Below are positions 25,133 through 32,989 of a stretch of 44,021 bases of DNA, one piece after another; position 1 is the first letter of the stretch; every line of letters starts with the position of its first letter. Source of the DNA: Sphingomonas asaccharolytica NBRC 15499 (GTDB taxonomy: Bacteria > Pseudomonadota > Alphaproteobacteria > Sphingomonadales > Sphingomonadaceae); NCBI RefSeq assembly GCF_001598355.1, contig NZ_BCYU01000036.1:1-44021 (forward strand), in the 5' to 3' direction. The position numbers and the translations under genes are program-made. The notes under the pieces are model-generated. The model was not told the DNA's origin, did no database searches, and saw nothing but the letters and a program-made list of their open reading frames with translations.

Positions 25133-25552
25133 TTACCCACCCTTCTGTTCGGCAAGCAGAGGATAGATCAGGTCCTTTTCGCTCCTGATCCGCTGGCGCA
25201 TATCCGCCCGCATCCTGGTCGAGGCGGCGCAATATTCCGGCCAGCGGTCGGCGATTTGCCGCAAGGTCCAAGAGCCGATGTGCTGGGTCGAGGTGATCAA
25301 ATTGTCCTTGCCGCTCGTCTTGAGCACTTCCAGCGCGGCTTTCTTCGCAGGAGGGCATTCCGCGATCAGCTGGCCATAGGCGCGCTCGAGCAGCATCGTC
25401 CGCGCCCGGCTGCTGCGGGTCAGCGCCTGCCTGAGCGCGGGCAAGCGATCCATCGGCGGCTGCGGCAAGCTGGTCAGTGCCTCCAGCGCGTCGAGCTTGG
25501 CCAATATGTCGTCATGCAACCGCCGCAACATCTCTAACATATTGTGATCCAC
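25133..25552 (-). CDS. Small helical protein, possibly hemerythrin-like
   Basis: 139 residues, MDHNMLEMLRRLHDDILAKL, followed by long amphipathic helices and ending SEKDLIYPLLAEQKGG. The four-helix pattern with an N-terminal 'LHDDI' and C-terminal 'EKDLIYPLL' recalls HHE/hemerythrin domains, which bind iron through His and Glu. Several expected His positions are not obvious, so metal binding is doubtful. No signal peptide. It is convergent with the MBL gene and divergent from the GNAT gene. Confidence 0.65.
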   Translation of the reverse strand: MDHNMLEMLRRLHDDILAKLDALEALTSLPQPPMDRLPALRQALTRSSRARTMLLERAYGQLIAECPPAKKAALEVLKTSGKDNLITSTQHIGSWTLRQIADRWPEYCAASTRMRADMRQRIRSEKDLIYPLLAEQKGG

Positions 25553-25638
25553 GCCTATCCGATAGCCGCCAAGGCTCTAACAATCTACGAAGAAGGACAA
25601 TAACCCTTCACTAACGCACGGGCGCTAACCTGCCTCAT

Positions 25639-26157
25639 ATGGCCAGTCCTCCCCTGATCATCCGGCCGGCCGAGCTTTCCGACCTGGACGCGCTTCAGGC
25701 GGTGATCCAGCGCGCCTATCGCGGGCGTTCCGCCTCGGCGAGCTGGTCGCATGAAGGGGAATTGCCCGAGGGCGAGCGGGTCAGCCGCGGCGATCTGGAG
25801 GCGCTGATCGGTGCACCCGATGCGCGCCTGTCGCTGGCCGAGGTGGCGGGACACATCGTCGGGTCCTCGCTCGTCGTGGCGGTGGCGCCGGGACAGTGCG
25901 AAATTCGCCTGGTGAGCGTCGATCCGTCATTCCAGGGCGAAGGCCTGGGCGGCCAGCTTCTCAGCCACGCCGAAAGGTCGGCGGTCGAGGCTTTCGCCGC
26001 GAGCCATGCGGTCATCGAGGTGCTCCAGCACAAGTCGCGCCTGATCGCTTATTACGAACGGAGGGGATACCGGCGAACCGCGGACAGCCGGCCCTATCCC
26101 CACCCCCTGAGAGTGCCCGCCACTTTCCTCACCTACCGCAAGGAATTGCGTCCCTAG
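25639..26157 (+). CDS. GNAT family N-acetyltransferase
   Basis: 172 residues. The GNAT fold runs from IIRPAELSDLDALQAVIQRAY (first strand and helix) to the acetyl-CoA loop in VDPSFQGEGLGGQLLSHAE (Q99-G-E-G-L-G104, the Q/RxxGxG/A motif), then AFAASHAVIEVLQ and LIAYYERRGYRRT, the final strand-helix unit with the usual 'YERxGF' variant. It transfers an acetyl group from acetyl-CoA to an amine; the substrate is not deducible. It is divergent from the small helical protein. Confidence 0.9.
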   Translation: MASPPLIIRPAELSDLDALQAVIQRAYRGRSASASWSHEGELPEGERVSRGDLEALIGAPDARLSLAEVAGHIVGSSLVVAVAPGQCEIRLVSVDPSFQGEGLGGQLLSHAERSAVEAFAASHAVIEVLQHKSRLIAYYERRGYRRTADSRPYPHPLRVPATFLTYRKELRP

Positions 26158-26322
26158 GCACCCGCACCCGACTGTTGCTCTGTTGCCGCACTTGCCGGCC
26201 GACATGGTTCCCTGCCGCCACGATCGCGCCTTCTGACGCACTGTCGTCACAATTCGCGGCCACGGCGCACATCCGAGGGGCGCCAAAACCAATAACCAGC
26301 GCCGCGCAAAGGGATTATCATC

Positions 26323-28686
26323 ATGAATTATAAGAATTTCGCCGCGCTTCTACTCGTCGGCACCGCTACCATCGCGACCGTACCGTTCGCCGCCGCGCAG
26401 ACCGCCGCCACGCCGACCGCCGATAGTGCGGCAGACAGCGCGAGCGACAATGGCGACATCATCGTCACCGCGCAGCGCCGCTCGGAAAGCACGATGAACG
26501 TGCCGGTGGCCGTGTCGACGATGGCGCCCGAAGCGCTGCACGACTTCCAGGCGGCCGGCGCCGATACCCTGCTGTCGCTGTCGGGCAAGGTGCCCGGGCT
26601 GTATGTGGAATCGACCACCGGTCGCATCTTCCCGCGTTTCTACATTCGCGGCCTCGGCAATATCGACTTCTATCTCGGCGCCTCGCAGCCGGTGTCGATC
26701 ATCCAGGACGACGTGGTCAAGGAGCATGTCGTGCTCAAGTCGAACCCAGCGTTCGACATCGCGCAGGTCGAAGTGCTGAAGGGTCCGCAGGGCTCGCTGT
26801 TCGGCCGCAACACGACCGCCGGTATCGTCAAGTTCGACAGCGCGCAGCCGACCGCCACCTGGCAGGGCCAGGGCTCGCTCAGCTACGGCACCTATAACAG
26901 CGTCAATGCCGATGCCGGCATCGGCGGCCCGCTGACCAAGGACGGCACGATCAGCTTCCGCCTGTCGGGCCTGTATCAGCGTCGCGACGACTGGATCAGC
27001 AACGTCTATACCGGCCCGTCGGACGACGGCACCGTCCCCGGCCACAATGTGATGGGCGGCTTCGAAGAGAAGGACGTGCGCCTGCAATTGCTGTTCAAGC
27101 CCAGCGACGCGTTCAGCCTGCGCGTCTCGGGCCATGTCCGCGATTATACCGGCACTGCCTCGATCTTCTATCGCGGGTCGATCGTCCGCGGCACCAACGC
27201 GGTGCCCGCGTCGTTCGACCGCTCGGTCGTCTCGTATGACGAAGCGCAGAACAACCCGCAGGCCTATAAGAACCAGGGCGTGTCGGTGAAGGCCGATTAC
27301 GATTTCGGCGGCGCCACCTTGACCTCGATCACCGCCTGGGAACATGCCTCGGGCTTTAGCCGTGGCGACACCGACGGCGGCGCGGCGGCCAATTTCGGCG
27401 GCGTTACGCCGAACATCTGCGCCGCCGGGTGCGGCGAGTCGCAAGGCCGGTTGCGCGGGCTCGACCAATGGACTCAGGAACTCCGCCTCGCCAGCCCGAA
27501 TACCGGCCGATTCAAATGGCAGGTCGGCGGCATCTATTTCGATGCGCGCGACCGCACCGAGTTCGACCAGCGTTCGTTCTTCCTGACCAACAATTCGCTC
27601 GGCACCGCGCCGAACCCGAAGAACTTCGTCCTGCTGCGCAACGTCAACACCAGCTGGGCGGCGTTCGGCCAGGCAAGCTACGAGCTCACCGATCAGCTGA
27701 CATTGAGCGGCGGCGTGCGCGTCACCAATGACATCCGGAGCACCAACCTGCTGCTCCATCCCAACTTCGCCAACCTGACCGTGCCGGCCACCGCGCCGAC
27801 CTCGTCCTATGCGTGCGGGGCGGCGACCTACTGCCGGCTGTCCGACACCCAGCCCAGCTGGGACGTCAGCCTGTTGTGGCGACCGGATCACGACGTGAGC
27901 TTCTATGCACGCTACGCTCGCGGCTTCCGCGGCCCGACCGTGCAGGGCCGCTCGGCGGTGTTCAACTCGGCCTATTCGACCGCCAATTCGGAAAAGAACA
28001 CCAGCTATGAAGCCGGTATCAAGACCGCGTTCGCCAATGATCGCGTTCATCTCAACGTCGCCGGCTTCTATTACAATATCGACAACATCCAGCTGAACGG
28101 CAACGACAGCAACGGCAACGGCGTGCTGTTCAACGGCAACAAGGGCAAGGGATACGGCGTCGAGGCCGAGCTCGAGGCGCGGCCGACCAACAACTTCCGC
28201 GTCAATCTCGGCCTCAGCCTGCTGCATACCGAGATCAACGCGCCCAACGTCTATGCCCAGGTCGGCGCGGCGGGCGGCGTGATGTCGCAGACGGTGCTCA
28301 ATCCGACGGTGCGGATCGGCAACAATTATTACGCCAACATCAACGGCAACCCGTTCCCGAACGCACCGGACTACAACATCAACCTGAGCGCGCGGTATGA
28401 TCTGCCGCTGGGCGGGGAGAGCAAGCTGTTCGTCGCCGGCGATTTCAACATCCAGGGCAAGACCAACTTCGTGCTCTATCGCTCGGTCGAATATAGCGCG
28501 GACGGCAATTACGAACTGGGCGGCAAGGTCGGCTATGCCTGGGGCAAATATGAGCTGGCGGTGTTCGCCCGCAACCTGACCAACACCAAGAACCTGATCG
28601 GCGCGATCGACACGTCGAACTATCGCGCGGGCATCTACAACGACCCGCGCGTGGTCGGCGTGATGCTCAGCGGTTCGTTCCGCTGA
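26323..28686 (+). CDS. TonB-dependent receptor 1
   Basis: 787 residues. A signal peptide (NFAALLLVGTATIATVPFAAAQ) is followed by a TonB-box-like GDIIVTAQRR, a plug domain (MNVPVAVSTMAPEALHDF, FYIRGLGNIDFYLG, VLKGPQGSLFGRNTTAGIV), then a beta-barrel ending GVMLSGSFR. It imports a scarce ligand across the outer membrane using TonB-ExbBD energy. The segment LTSITAWEHASGFSRGDTDG and the overall plug type are common in sphingomonad receptors for complex or aromatic compounds, but the ligand is unknown. No linked enzyme or regulator is adjacent. A hairpin terminator follows. The 165 bases upstream hold no gene. Confidence 0.95.
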   Translation: MNYKNFAALLLVGTATIATVPFAAAQTAATPTADSAADSASDNGDIIVTAQRRSESTMNVPVAVSTMAPEALHDFQAAGADTLLSLSGKVPGLYVESTTGRIFPRFYIRGLGNIDFYLGASQPVSIIQDDVVKEHVVLKSNPAFDIAQVEVLKGPQGSLFGRNTTAGIVKFDSAQPTATWQGQGSLSYGTYNSVNADAGIGGPLTKDGTISFRLSGLYQRRDDWISNVYTGPSDDGTVPGHNVMGGFEEKDVRLQLLFKPSDAFSLRVSGHVRDYTGTASIFYRGSIVRGTNAVPASFDRSVVSYDEAQNNPQAYKNQGVSVKADYDFGGATLTSITAWEHASGFSRGDTDGGAAANFGGVTPNICAAGCGESQGRLRGLDQWTQELRLASPNTGRFKWQVGGIYFDARDRTEFDQRSFFLTNNSLGTAPNPKNFVLLRNVNTSWAAFGQASYELTDQLTLSGGVRVTNDIRSTNLLLHPNFANLTVPATAPTSSYACGAATYCRLSDTQPSWDVSLLWRPDHDVSFYARYARGFRGPTVQGRSAVFNSAYSTANSEKNTSYEAGIKTAFANDRVHLNVAGFYYNIDNIQLNGNDSNGNGVLFNGNKGKGYGVEAELEARPTNNFRVNLGLSLLHTEINAPNVYAQVGAAGGVMSQTVLNPTVRIGNNYYANINGNPFPNAPDYNINLSARYDLPLGGESKLFVAGDFNIQGKTNFVLYRSVEYSADGNYELGGKVGYAWGKYELAVFARNLTNTKNLIGAIDTSNYRAGIYNDPRVVGVMLSGSFR

Positions 28687-28702
28687 GCTAGGACTGGGCT
28701 GA

Positions 28703-28731
28703 CAGGCCGCGGGCGGATAGCCCGCGGTCTG
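28703..28731 (+). terminator. Hairpin after TonB-dependent receptor 1
   Basis: CAGGCCGCGGGC at 28703-28714 pairs with GCCCGCGGTCTG at 28720-28731 (12 pairs including one G-U) around GGATA, 17 bases after the stop. There is no real T-run (GAGCTTTGG), so termination strength is uncertain. Confidence 0.6.
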
Positions 28732-28777
28732 AGCTTTGGCGGGCCGGCGCGGTAATCGCGTCGGCCCAACTCCTGTC

Positions 28778-28872
28778 CCCGTCATCCTGAACTTGTTTCA
28801 GCATCCACCGCACCGCTGGCACCGCAATCGCCCGGTGGGCCGTGGATGCTGAAACAAGTTCAGCATGACGGG
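28778..28872. repeat. Palindromic repeat, family C (related architecture to A)
   Basis: 31 bp arms at 28778-28808 (beginning CCCGTCATCCTGAACTTGTT) and 28842-28872 are reverse complements with a single mismatch, around a 33-base middle. As in family A, the outer ends are CGTCA/TGACG and the inner ends CCAC/GTGG. It lies between the TonB receptor and the small glycine-rich gene. Confidence 0.85.
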
Positions 28873-28888
28873 TGGGAGATGCGCGCCA

Positions 28889-29110
28889 TCACTGCCGCGC
28901 GGCGGCTTTCTTGGCCTTGGCCTGCTGCGCAAAGTGGTGACGGGCGACAAGGCATCCCGCGGCCGCTCCCGCGAGGGCATGACCACGGCCGACATAGTGA
29001 CCGGCAACTCCGCCGACGATGGCGCCGCGGATGCATCCCTTGGCGAGAACGGGCGTGGCCGTGACGGTACCGGCGACCAATGCAACAACGAGAGCGACTT
29101 TGCGGAACAT
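28889..29110 (-). CDS. Small exported glycine-rich protein
   Basis: 73 residues, preceded on the coding strand by AAGGAAGACCGC. Signal peptide FRKVALVVALVAGTVTATPVLA, then a short glycine-zipper-like stretch (IRGAIVGGVAGHYVGRGHALAGAAAGCLVA) with a Cys near each end, and a basic Ala/Lys/Gln tail. Similar small glycine-zipper proteins associate with membranes. Function is unknown. Confidence 0.72.
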   Translation of the reverse strand: MFRKVALVVALVAGTVTATPVLAKGCIRGAIVGGVAGHYVGRGHALAGAAAGCLVARHHFAQQAKAKKAAARQ

Positions 29111-29234
29111 GCGGTCTTCCTTGATGAGGTGTGTTGTAAACGTAATTCACCCCAGGATGGTTGCAAGAGCGATGCGGCTCGCCGCCGGCGCGAACGGCGC
29201 TATCCGCGATCAAACCGTGCAGCGTGACGCTCGT

Positions 29235-29876
29235 CTATGCCGGCCGCTTGCGCACCGAAGCGCGCCTGATCGCTGACGCGGTCGCGATGATCTCCGGCGC
29301 GATCAATGCGCAGACGATCAGCGACCACAGCATGTCGGACAGGAACTGATCGCTATAATGGCTGACGAAGATATCCGGCACGCGGCTGAGAACGAAAACG
29401 AGCGTAAACCCGTAGCTGCGGATCATCCAGTCGCGGTGCTGCTGCATCAGCCTGAGCCGGGCACAGGTCCACGCGACCAGCGCGCATATCAGCCACAGTC
29501 CGACCTGAAACACTTGCTCGACATGGATGCTGGCCGGTTCCAGCGCGCTGACGCCGATATAGATCGCGACCGGTGCCGAAAGGCAGACCGCGATGATATA
29601 GACCTTGCCCAGCGTGCGATGGAGCGCGGGTTTGAGCGTCCGGATACGGCTCGACATTTGCAGCGTACCCGCGATCAACGCCGTCAGCCCCATCAGGCCG
29701 TGGAACATCAGCAACGATCGGAACGCGAGGACGCGCCGCGCATGGGGATCGCCGGGATCGAACCAAAACCGGTCGTCGACCCATAACACCGCCAGAAAGC
29801 ACAAGGCGATCAGCGCGAAGAAGGAAAATTTCAGCCAGTCGTTCGCCGATGCCGGCTGCCGCGCGCTGCTTGCCAT
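29235..29876 (-). CDS. DUF2306 membrane protein
   Basis: 213 residues with about six hydrophobic segments (FSFFALIALCFLAVLW, LMGLTALIAGTLQ, VYIIAVCLSAPVAIYIG, VFQVGLWLICALVAW and two more). The conserved DUF2306 pattern is FRSLLMFHGLMGLTALIAGTLQ, then LHRTLGKVYI and LMQQHRDWMIRSYGFTLVFV, where the histidines sit near membrane boundaries as in small cytochrome-like or quinone-binding proteins. Function is not established. It is monocistronic; 181 bases without a gene separate it from the 3-hydroxybutyrate dehydrogenase end. Confidence 0.85.
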   Translation of the reverse strand: MASSARQPASANDWLKFSFFALIALCFLAVLWVDDRFWFDPGDPHARRVLAFRSLLMFHGLMGLTALIAGTLQMSSRIRTLKPALHRTLGKVYIIAVCLSAPVAIYIGVSALEPASIHVEQVFQVGLWLICALVAWTCARLRLMQQHRDWMIRSYGFTLVFVLSRVPDIFVSHYSDQFLSDMLWSLIVCALIAPEIIATASAIRRASVRKRPA

Positions 29877-30057
29877 GGAAGCTTCCCCCTTCCAGCCCGT
29901 GATCGTAACGCATCAGTTACGATATTTCGGGCGGCGAGGGGAGTCACGTGCGGCGCACGCAATTACCCAATCCGAAGATGGCACGACCGGCTGCGCCGGG
30001 CATTGGCTGGAACAGCTACATAAGTGATCCCACCGATACGACGGCGATCCCGATGGC

Positions 30058-30840
30058 CTATTGCATGCACCAGCCATGGCTGACGATGATGGACTGACCG
30101 GTCAGCGCGTTCGACGGGAAGGCCGCCAGGAAAACGGCGGTCTCGGCGACATCCTGGACGGTAGTGAACTCGCCGTCGACGGTTTCCTTGAGCATCACGT
30201 TCTTGATCACATCGGCCTCTGAAATGCCGAGCTCCTTGGCTTGTTCGGGGATCTGCTTGTCGACCAACGGCGTGCGGACGAAGCCCGGGCAGATGACATT
30301 GGCGCGGATGCCGTGCTCGGCGCCCTCTTTGGCGACCACCTTGGCCAATCCGATCAGGCCATGCTTGGCGGTGACATAGGGCGCCTTCAGCGGCGATGCT
30401 TCGTGGCTGTGGACCGATCCCATATAGATGATGACGCCGCCGCGCTTGGCGGCGATCATTGCGCGCATCGCCGCGCGGGTCGTGAGGAAGGCGCCATCGG
30501 CATGGATCGCCATCAGCTTCTGCCAATCGGCATAAGGGAAATCGACGATCGGGTGGACGATCTGGATGCCCGCATTGCTGATCAGGATATCGATCCCGCC
30601 ATAAGCCGCGACGGTGTCGGCAACGCCCTTGTCGACCTGGGCTTCATCGGTGACGTTCATCGCCACCGCCATGGCAATGCCCCCGGCGCCGGTGATTTCG
30701 GCGGCGGCGGCCGTCGCGGCGTCGAGATTGAGGTCGGCGATGACGATCTTCGCGCCCTGCTTCGCATATTCGAGCGCGATTTCCTTGCCGATCCCGCTCG
30801 CGGCACCGGTGATGAGCGCTACCTTGCCCTGCAATGTCAT
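30058..30840 (-). CDS. bdhA: 3-hydroxybutyrate dehydrogenase (SDR family)
   Basis: 260 residues from the ATG at 30840 ([12 protein letters not shown]), with AGGAC upstream; the frame is open to 30885 but that overlaps the previous gene. The SDR motifs are GAASGIG at 12-18, NAG at 89-91, and catalytic Ser142, Tyr155, Lys159 (YVTAK). The sequence around [14 protein letters not shown] and the C-terminal [20 protein letters not shown] match D-3-hydroxybutyrate dehydrogenases, which interconvert 3-hydroxybutyrate and acetoacetate with NAD. It is the last gene of the patatin/adc/bdh unit, 13 bases after adc, so its product acetoacetate is the substrate of the upstream neighbour. Confidence 0.93.
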   Translation of the reverse strand: MTLQGKVALITGAASGIGKEIALEYAKQGAKIVIADLNLDAATAAAAEITGAGGIAMAVAMNVTDEAQVDKGVADTVAAYGGIDILISNAGIQIVHPIVDFPYADWQKLMAIHADGAFLTTRAAMRAMIAAKRGGVIIYMGSVHSHEASPLKAPYVTAKHGLIGLAKVVAKEGAEHGIRANVICPGFVRTPLVDKQIPEQAKELGISEADVIKNVMLKETVDGEFTTVQDVAETAVFLAAFPSNALTGQSIIVSHGWCMQ

Positions 30841-30853
30841 GGTCTGTCCTAGA

Positions 30854-31588
30854 TCAAGAGAGATAGTCGTGGGCGACATGGCCAAGCGGCAATGTCAGAT
30901 CGGCGATGATGTGGACGGTCGACAGAACCTCCAGGACTGGCAAGTCGAACACCGGCGCCAAGGCATGATCGACCAGCGTGAGCGCGCCAGGGCCGGACCA
31001 GGCGCCTTTCAGGCTGATATCCGTCATGCTGTAACGCACCAATTCGCAGATCCGCGGCGTCCCGTCGACATGCGGAATGACCTTCAGCAGGTAATTGGGG
31101 CCGCCGAGCGACGTGATGATCGGATCGGGGTCCAGCGCCTTGTGCTTGAAGCCCATCGTGCCGGTGGCGACGCGCACGCTGCCATAATCGAGCGTCCCGA
31201 CCAGCGCATCCTTGTCGACCTGAAGCTTGGGATTGCCCAGCTTCTTGGGAAACCCCCATAATTCGCGACCACCGGCGATCGGAGGATGGTCATCGAGATA
31301 CATCGAATGGACGTAGCTCCCCGCCTCTCCCTCGAAACTCACCGGGATGACCTGGCCGGACTCGCAATAATGCCCGAATCCGGTCGAATCGGGCATGTTG
31401 ATGAACTCATATTTGACGATCGGCTCGGTCATCTTGAGCGGTGCTGGAATGACTTTTTCCAGAACCGCAGGATCGGTGCGGTAGGTGATGATAAGATATT
31501 CGCGATCGACGAACCGATACGGCCCCGGCGGATAGGCCGGATTGTAGATCGGCATCGCAAAGCCGTTCCGGACGTCGTCTTCGGTCAT
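30854..31588 (-). CDS. adc: Acetoacetate decarboxylase
   Basis: 244 residues. The active-site segment is [14 protein letters not shown], where Lys115 (Schiff base) and Lys116 (pKa-lowering neighbour) fall at the same numbers as in the clostridial enzyme. Other family features include [21 protein letters not shown] and [14 protein letters not shown]. It decarboxylates acetoacetate to acetone and carbon dioxide, although several proteobacterial members act on other beta-keto acids. Its ATG overlaps the patatin stop as ATGA (31585-31588), so translation is coupled. The neighbour bdhA supplies or consumes acetoacetate. Confidence 0.95.
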   Translation of the reverse strand: MTEDDVRNGFAMPIYNPAYPPGPYRFVDREYLIITYRTDPAVLEKVIPAPLKMTEPIVKYEFINMPDSTGFGHYCESGQVIPVSFEGEAGSYVHSMYLDDHPPIAGGRELWGFPKKLGNPKLQVDKDALVGTLDYGSVRVATGTMGFKHKALDPDPIITSLGGPNYLLKVIPHVDGTPRICELVRYSMTDISLKGAWSGPGALTLVDHALAPVFDLPVLEVLSTVHIIADLTLPLGHVAHDYLS

Positions 31589-32739
31589 CTGATTTCCTCA
31601 TGCTGGTCCAGTTCGTGGATAACGAGGCCCGCATGGGGCGGCACCGGCTTGAGCCACGCCTTGTGACGCAATGCCCGGGCGGCATCGGCATTGCCGGCTG
31701 CCCAACGCGCATCGACTGTAGCGGCGGTAAAATCGATATCGCGGAACTGATCGTCGCCCTCCAGCGCCTTCATGATCAGGCGAATGACGTTGACGGTACG
31801 ATCCGTCCCCTTGGCGGCAAGTGCGGCGACGGAGGGATCAGCCAGGCGATCCTGAGGGATCTGCTCCGCGAGAAGACGAACCGCCTTTTGCAGATCTTCG
31901 ATGCGCTTGCGAACCTGAATTTGCGCCGTCGTACGACCGGTATATTGGATCGATTTCATCCGATCCATCACATCCGACATGGTCGTGGGCAACCGCTCGG
32001 TCGGGTCCCAGAGATCGACCAGGAACACCAACGCGTCGCGATCGAGCTCGTCGTTGAGGAGTATTTCGAGCGGCGTGTTCGAATAGATGCCGCCGTCCCA
32101 ATAAGCATGGCCGCCGATCAAGACCGGCGGAAAGGCCGGGGGCAGCGCTCCGCTCGCCATGATGTGCTTGGGGCCGATCGGACCATCGGCTTTATTGGCG
32201 GTATCGAACACCGTGAAGGCGGCGCTCTCGACGTTAACGGCGCACACGCTCAATCGTATCGGACCGTCGTTCAGATAGTCGAAATCGACATGGTCCAACA
32301 GCGTCTGGTGGAGCGGCGAGGTATCATAGAACCCAGCTTCGTCGAGCGCGACCGGCGTGCAAAGATCGACAGTCAACGGCAGGCGAGGTTTGAAAAAACC
32401 GTCAATCCCCTGGGTCATCGCCGACAAGACCGCCCGGTTCTTGGAGAGCGACGTCAGGACCGGATTGAAGGGATTGAGCATCTCCGCCCACCCATTGGGA
32501 GTCCATAAATCGAACCAGGACGTCGCGGGTCCCACCGCCTGCCAGAACGACACCAGCTTATCGAGCCGGCGATCCGGCTCGTTCCCGGCGATGATCGCGC
32601 CGTTGATGGCGCCGATCGATGTCCCGATGACCCAGTCAGGCACGAAACCGTTCGCCGTAATGTGTTCGAATACCCCAGCCTGATAGGCCCCAAGCGCGCC
32701 GCCGCCCTGCAGGATCATCGCGATCAGTTGATCGGTCAT
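31585..32739 (-). CDS. Patatin-like phospholipase with DUF3734
   Basis: 384 residues from the ATG at 32739 ([20 protein letters not shown]); the frame is open to 32913 but that extension has no patatin sequence. The oxyanion motif is GGGALG at 12-17, the nucleophile elbow GTSIG at 39-43 (Ser41), and the catalytic Asp is in WDGGIYSN (Asp215). The C-terminal part ([31 protein letters not shown]) is the DUF3734 region that accompanies patatins in 3-hydroxybutyrate gene clusters. It is a lipid acyl hydrolase or possibly acts on polyhydroxybutyrate granules. It is the first gene of the operon with adc and bdhA. Confidence 0.93.
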   Translation of the reverse strand: MTDQLIAMILQGGGALGAYQAGVFEHITANGFVPDWVIGTSIGAINGAIIAGNEPDRRLDKLVSFWQAVGPATSWFDLWTPNGWAEMLNPFNPVLTSLSKNRAVLSAMTQGIDGFFKPRLPLTVDLCTPVALDEAGFYDTSPLHQTLLDHVDFDYLNDGPIRLSVCAVNVESAAFTVFDTANKADGPIGPKHIMASGALPPAFPPVLIGGHAYWDGGIYSNTPLEILLNDELDRDALVFLVDLWDPTERLPTTMSDVMDRMKSIQYTGRTTAQIQVRKRIEDLQKAVRLLAEQIPQDRLADPSVAALAAKGTDRTVNVIRLIMKALEGDDQFRDIDFTAATVDARWAAGNADAARALRHKAWLKPVPPHAGLVIHELDQHEEIR

Positions 32740-32948
32740 CGCTGGCGTTTTGGCTTGAGGTCGATTTCGAGACGGAGCCGGTATTTCGGGGATGCAATGC
32801 GCCGCACCATATCCATGCTGATGCTGCGCTGCAACAGAGATTGGGCCGTCATCGGCCATGCCTAACCGGTCGCCCAAACCGCTACGAGCCGCCCCATCGC
32901 GTCGCGCCGTCAAGGCGAGAATTGCAACGCCACTGGCTCCAGGAGTTT

Positions 32949-32980
32949 ACGGTGACGGGCGCGGTTGCGCCCGTCACCGT
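32949..32980. terminator. Perfect 14 bp hairpin after TonB-dependent receptor 2
   Basis: ACGGTGACGGGCGC (32949-32962), loop GGTT, then the exact complement at 32967-32980, starting 10 bases past the receptor stop on its strand. No T-run follows on either strand, so it may act as an RNA-stabilising or pausing hairpin rather than a classic terminator. Bases 32964-32980 recur exactly at 22695-22711. Confidence 0.7.
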
Positions 32981-32989
32981 CATTTACGA

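Noticed and set aside
26350..28785. An 811-codon frame antisense to TonB receptor 1
   Set aside because: Same codon-bias shadow; the composition is Arg/Ala/Val-rich without motifs and the sense strand has an obvious receptor.
32740..32913. N-terminal extension of the patatin gene
   Set aside because: The extension has no signal peptide or family similarity, and the ATG at 32739 starts directly before the conserved QGGGALG motif.
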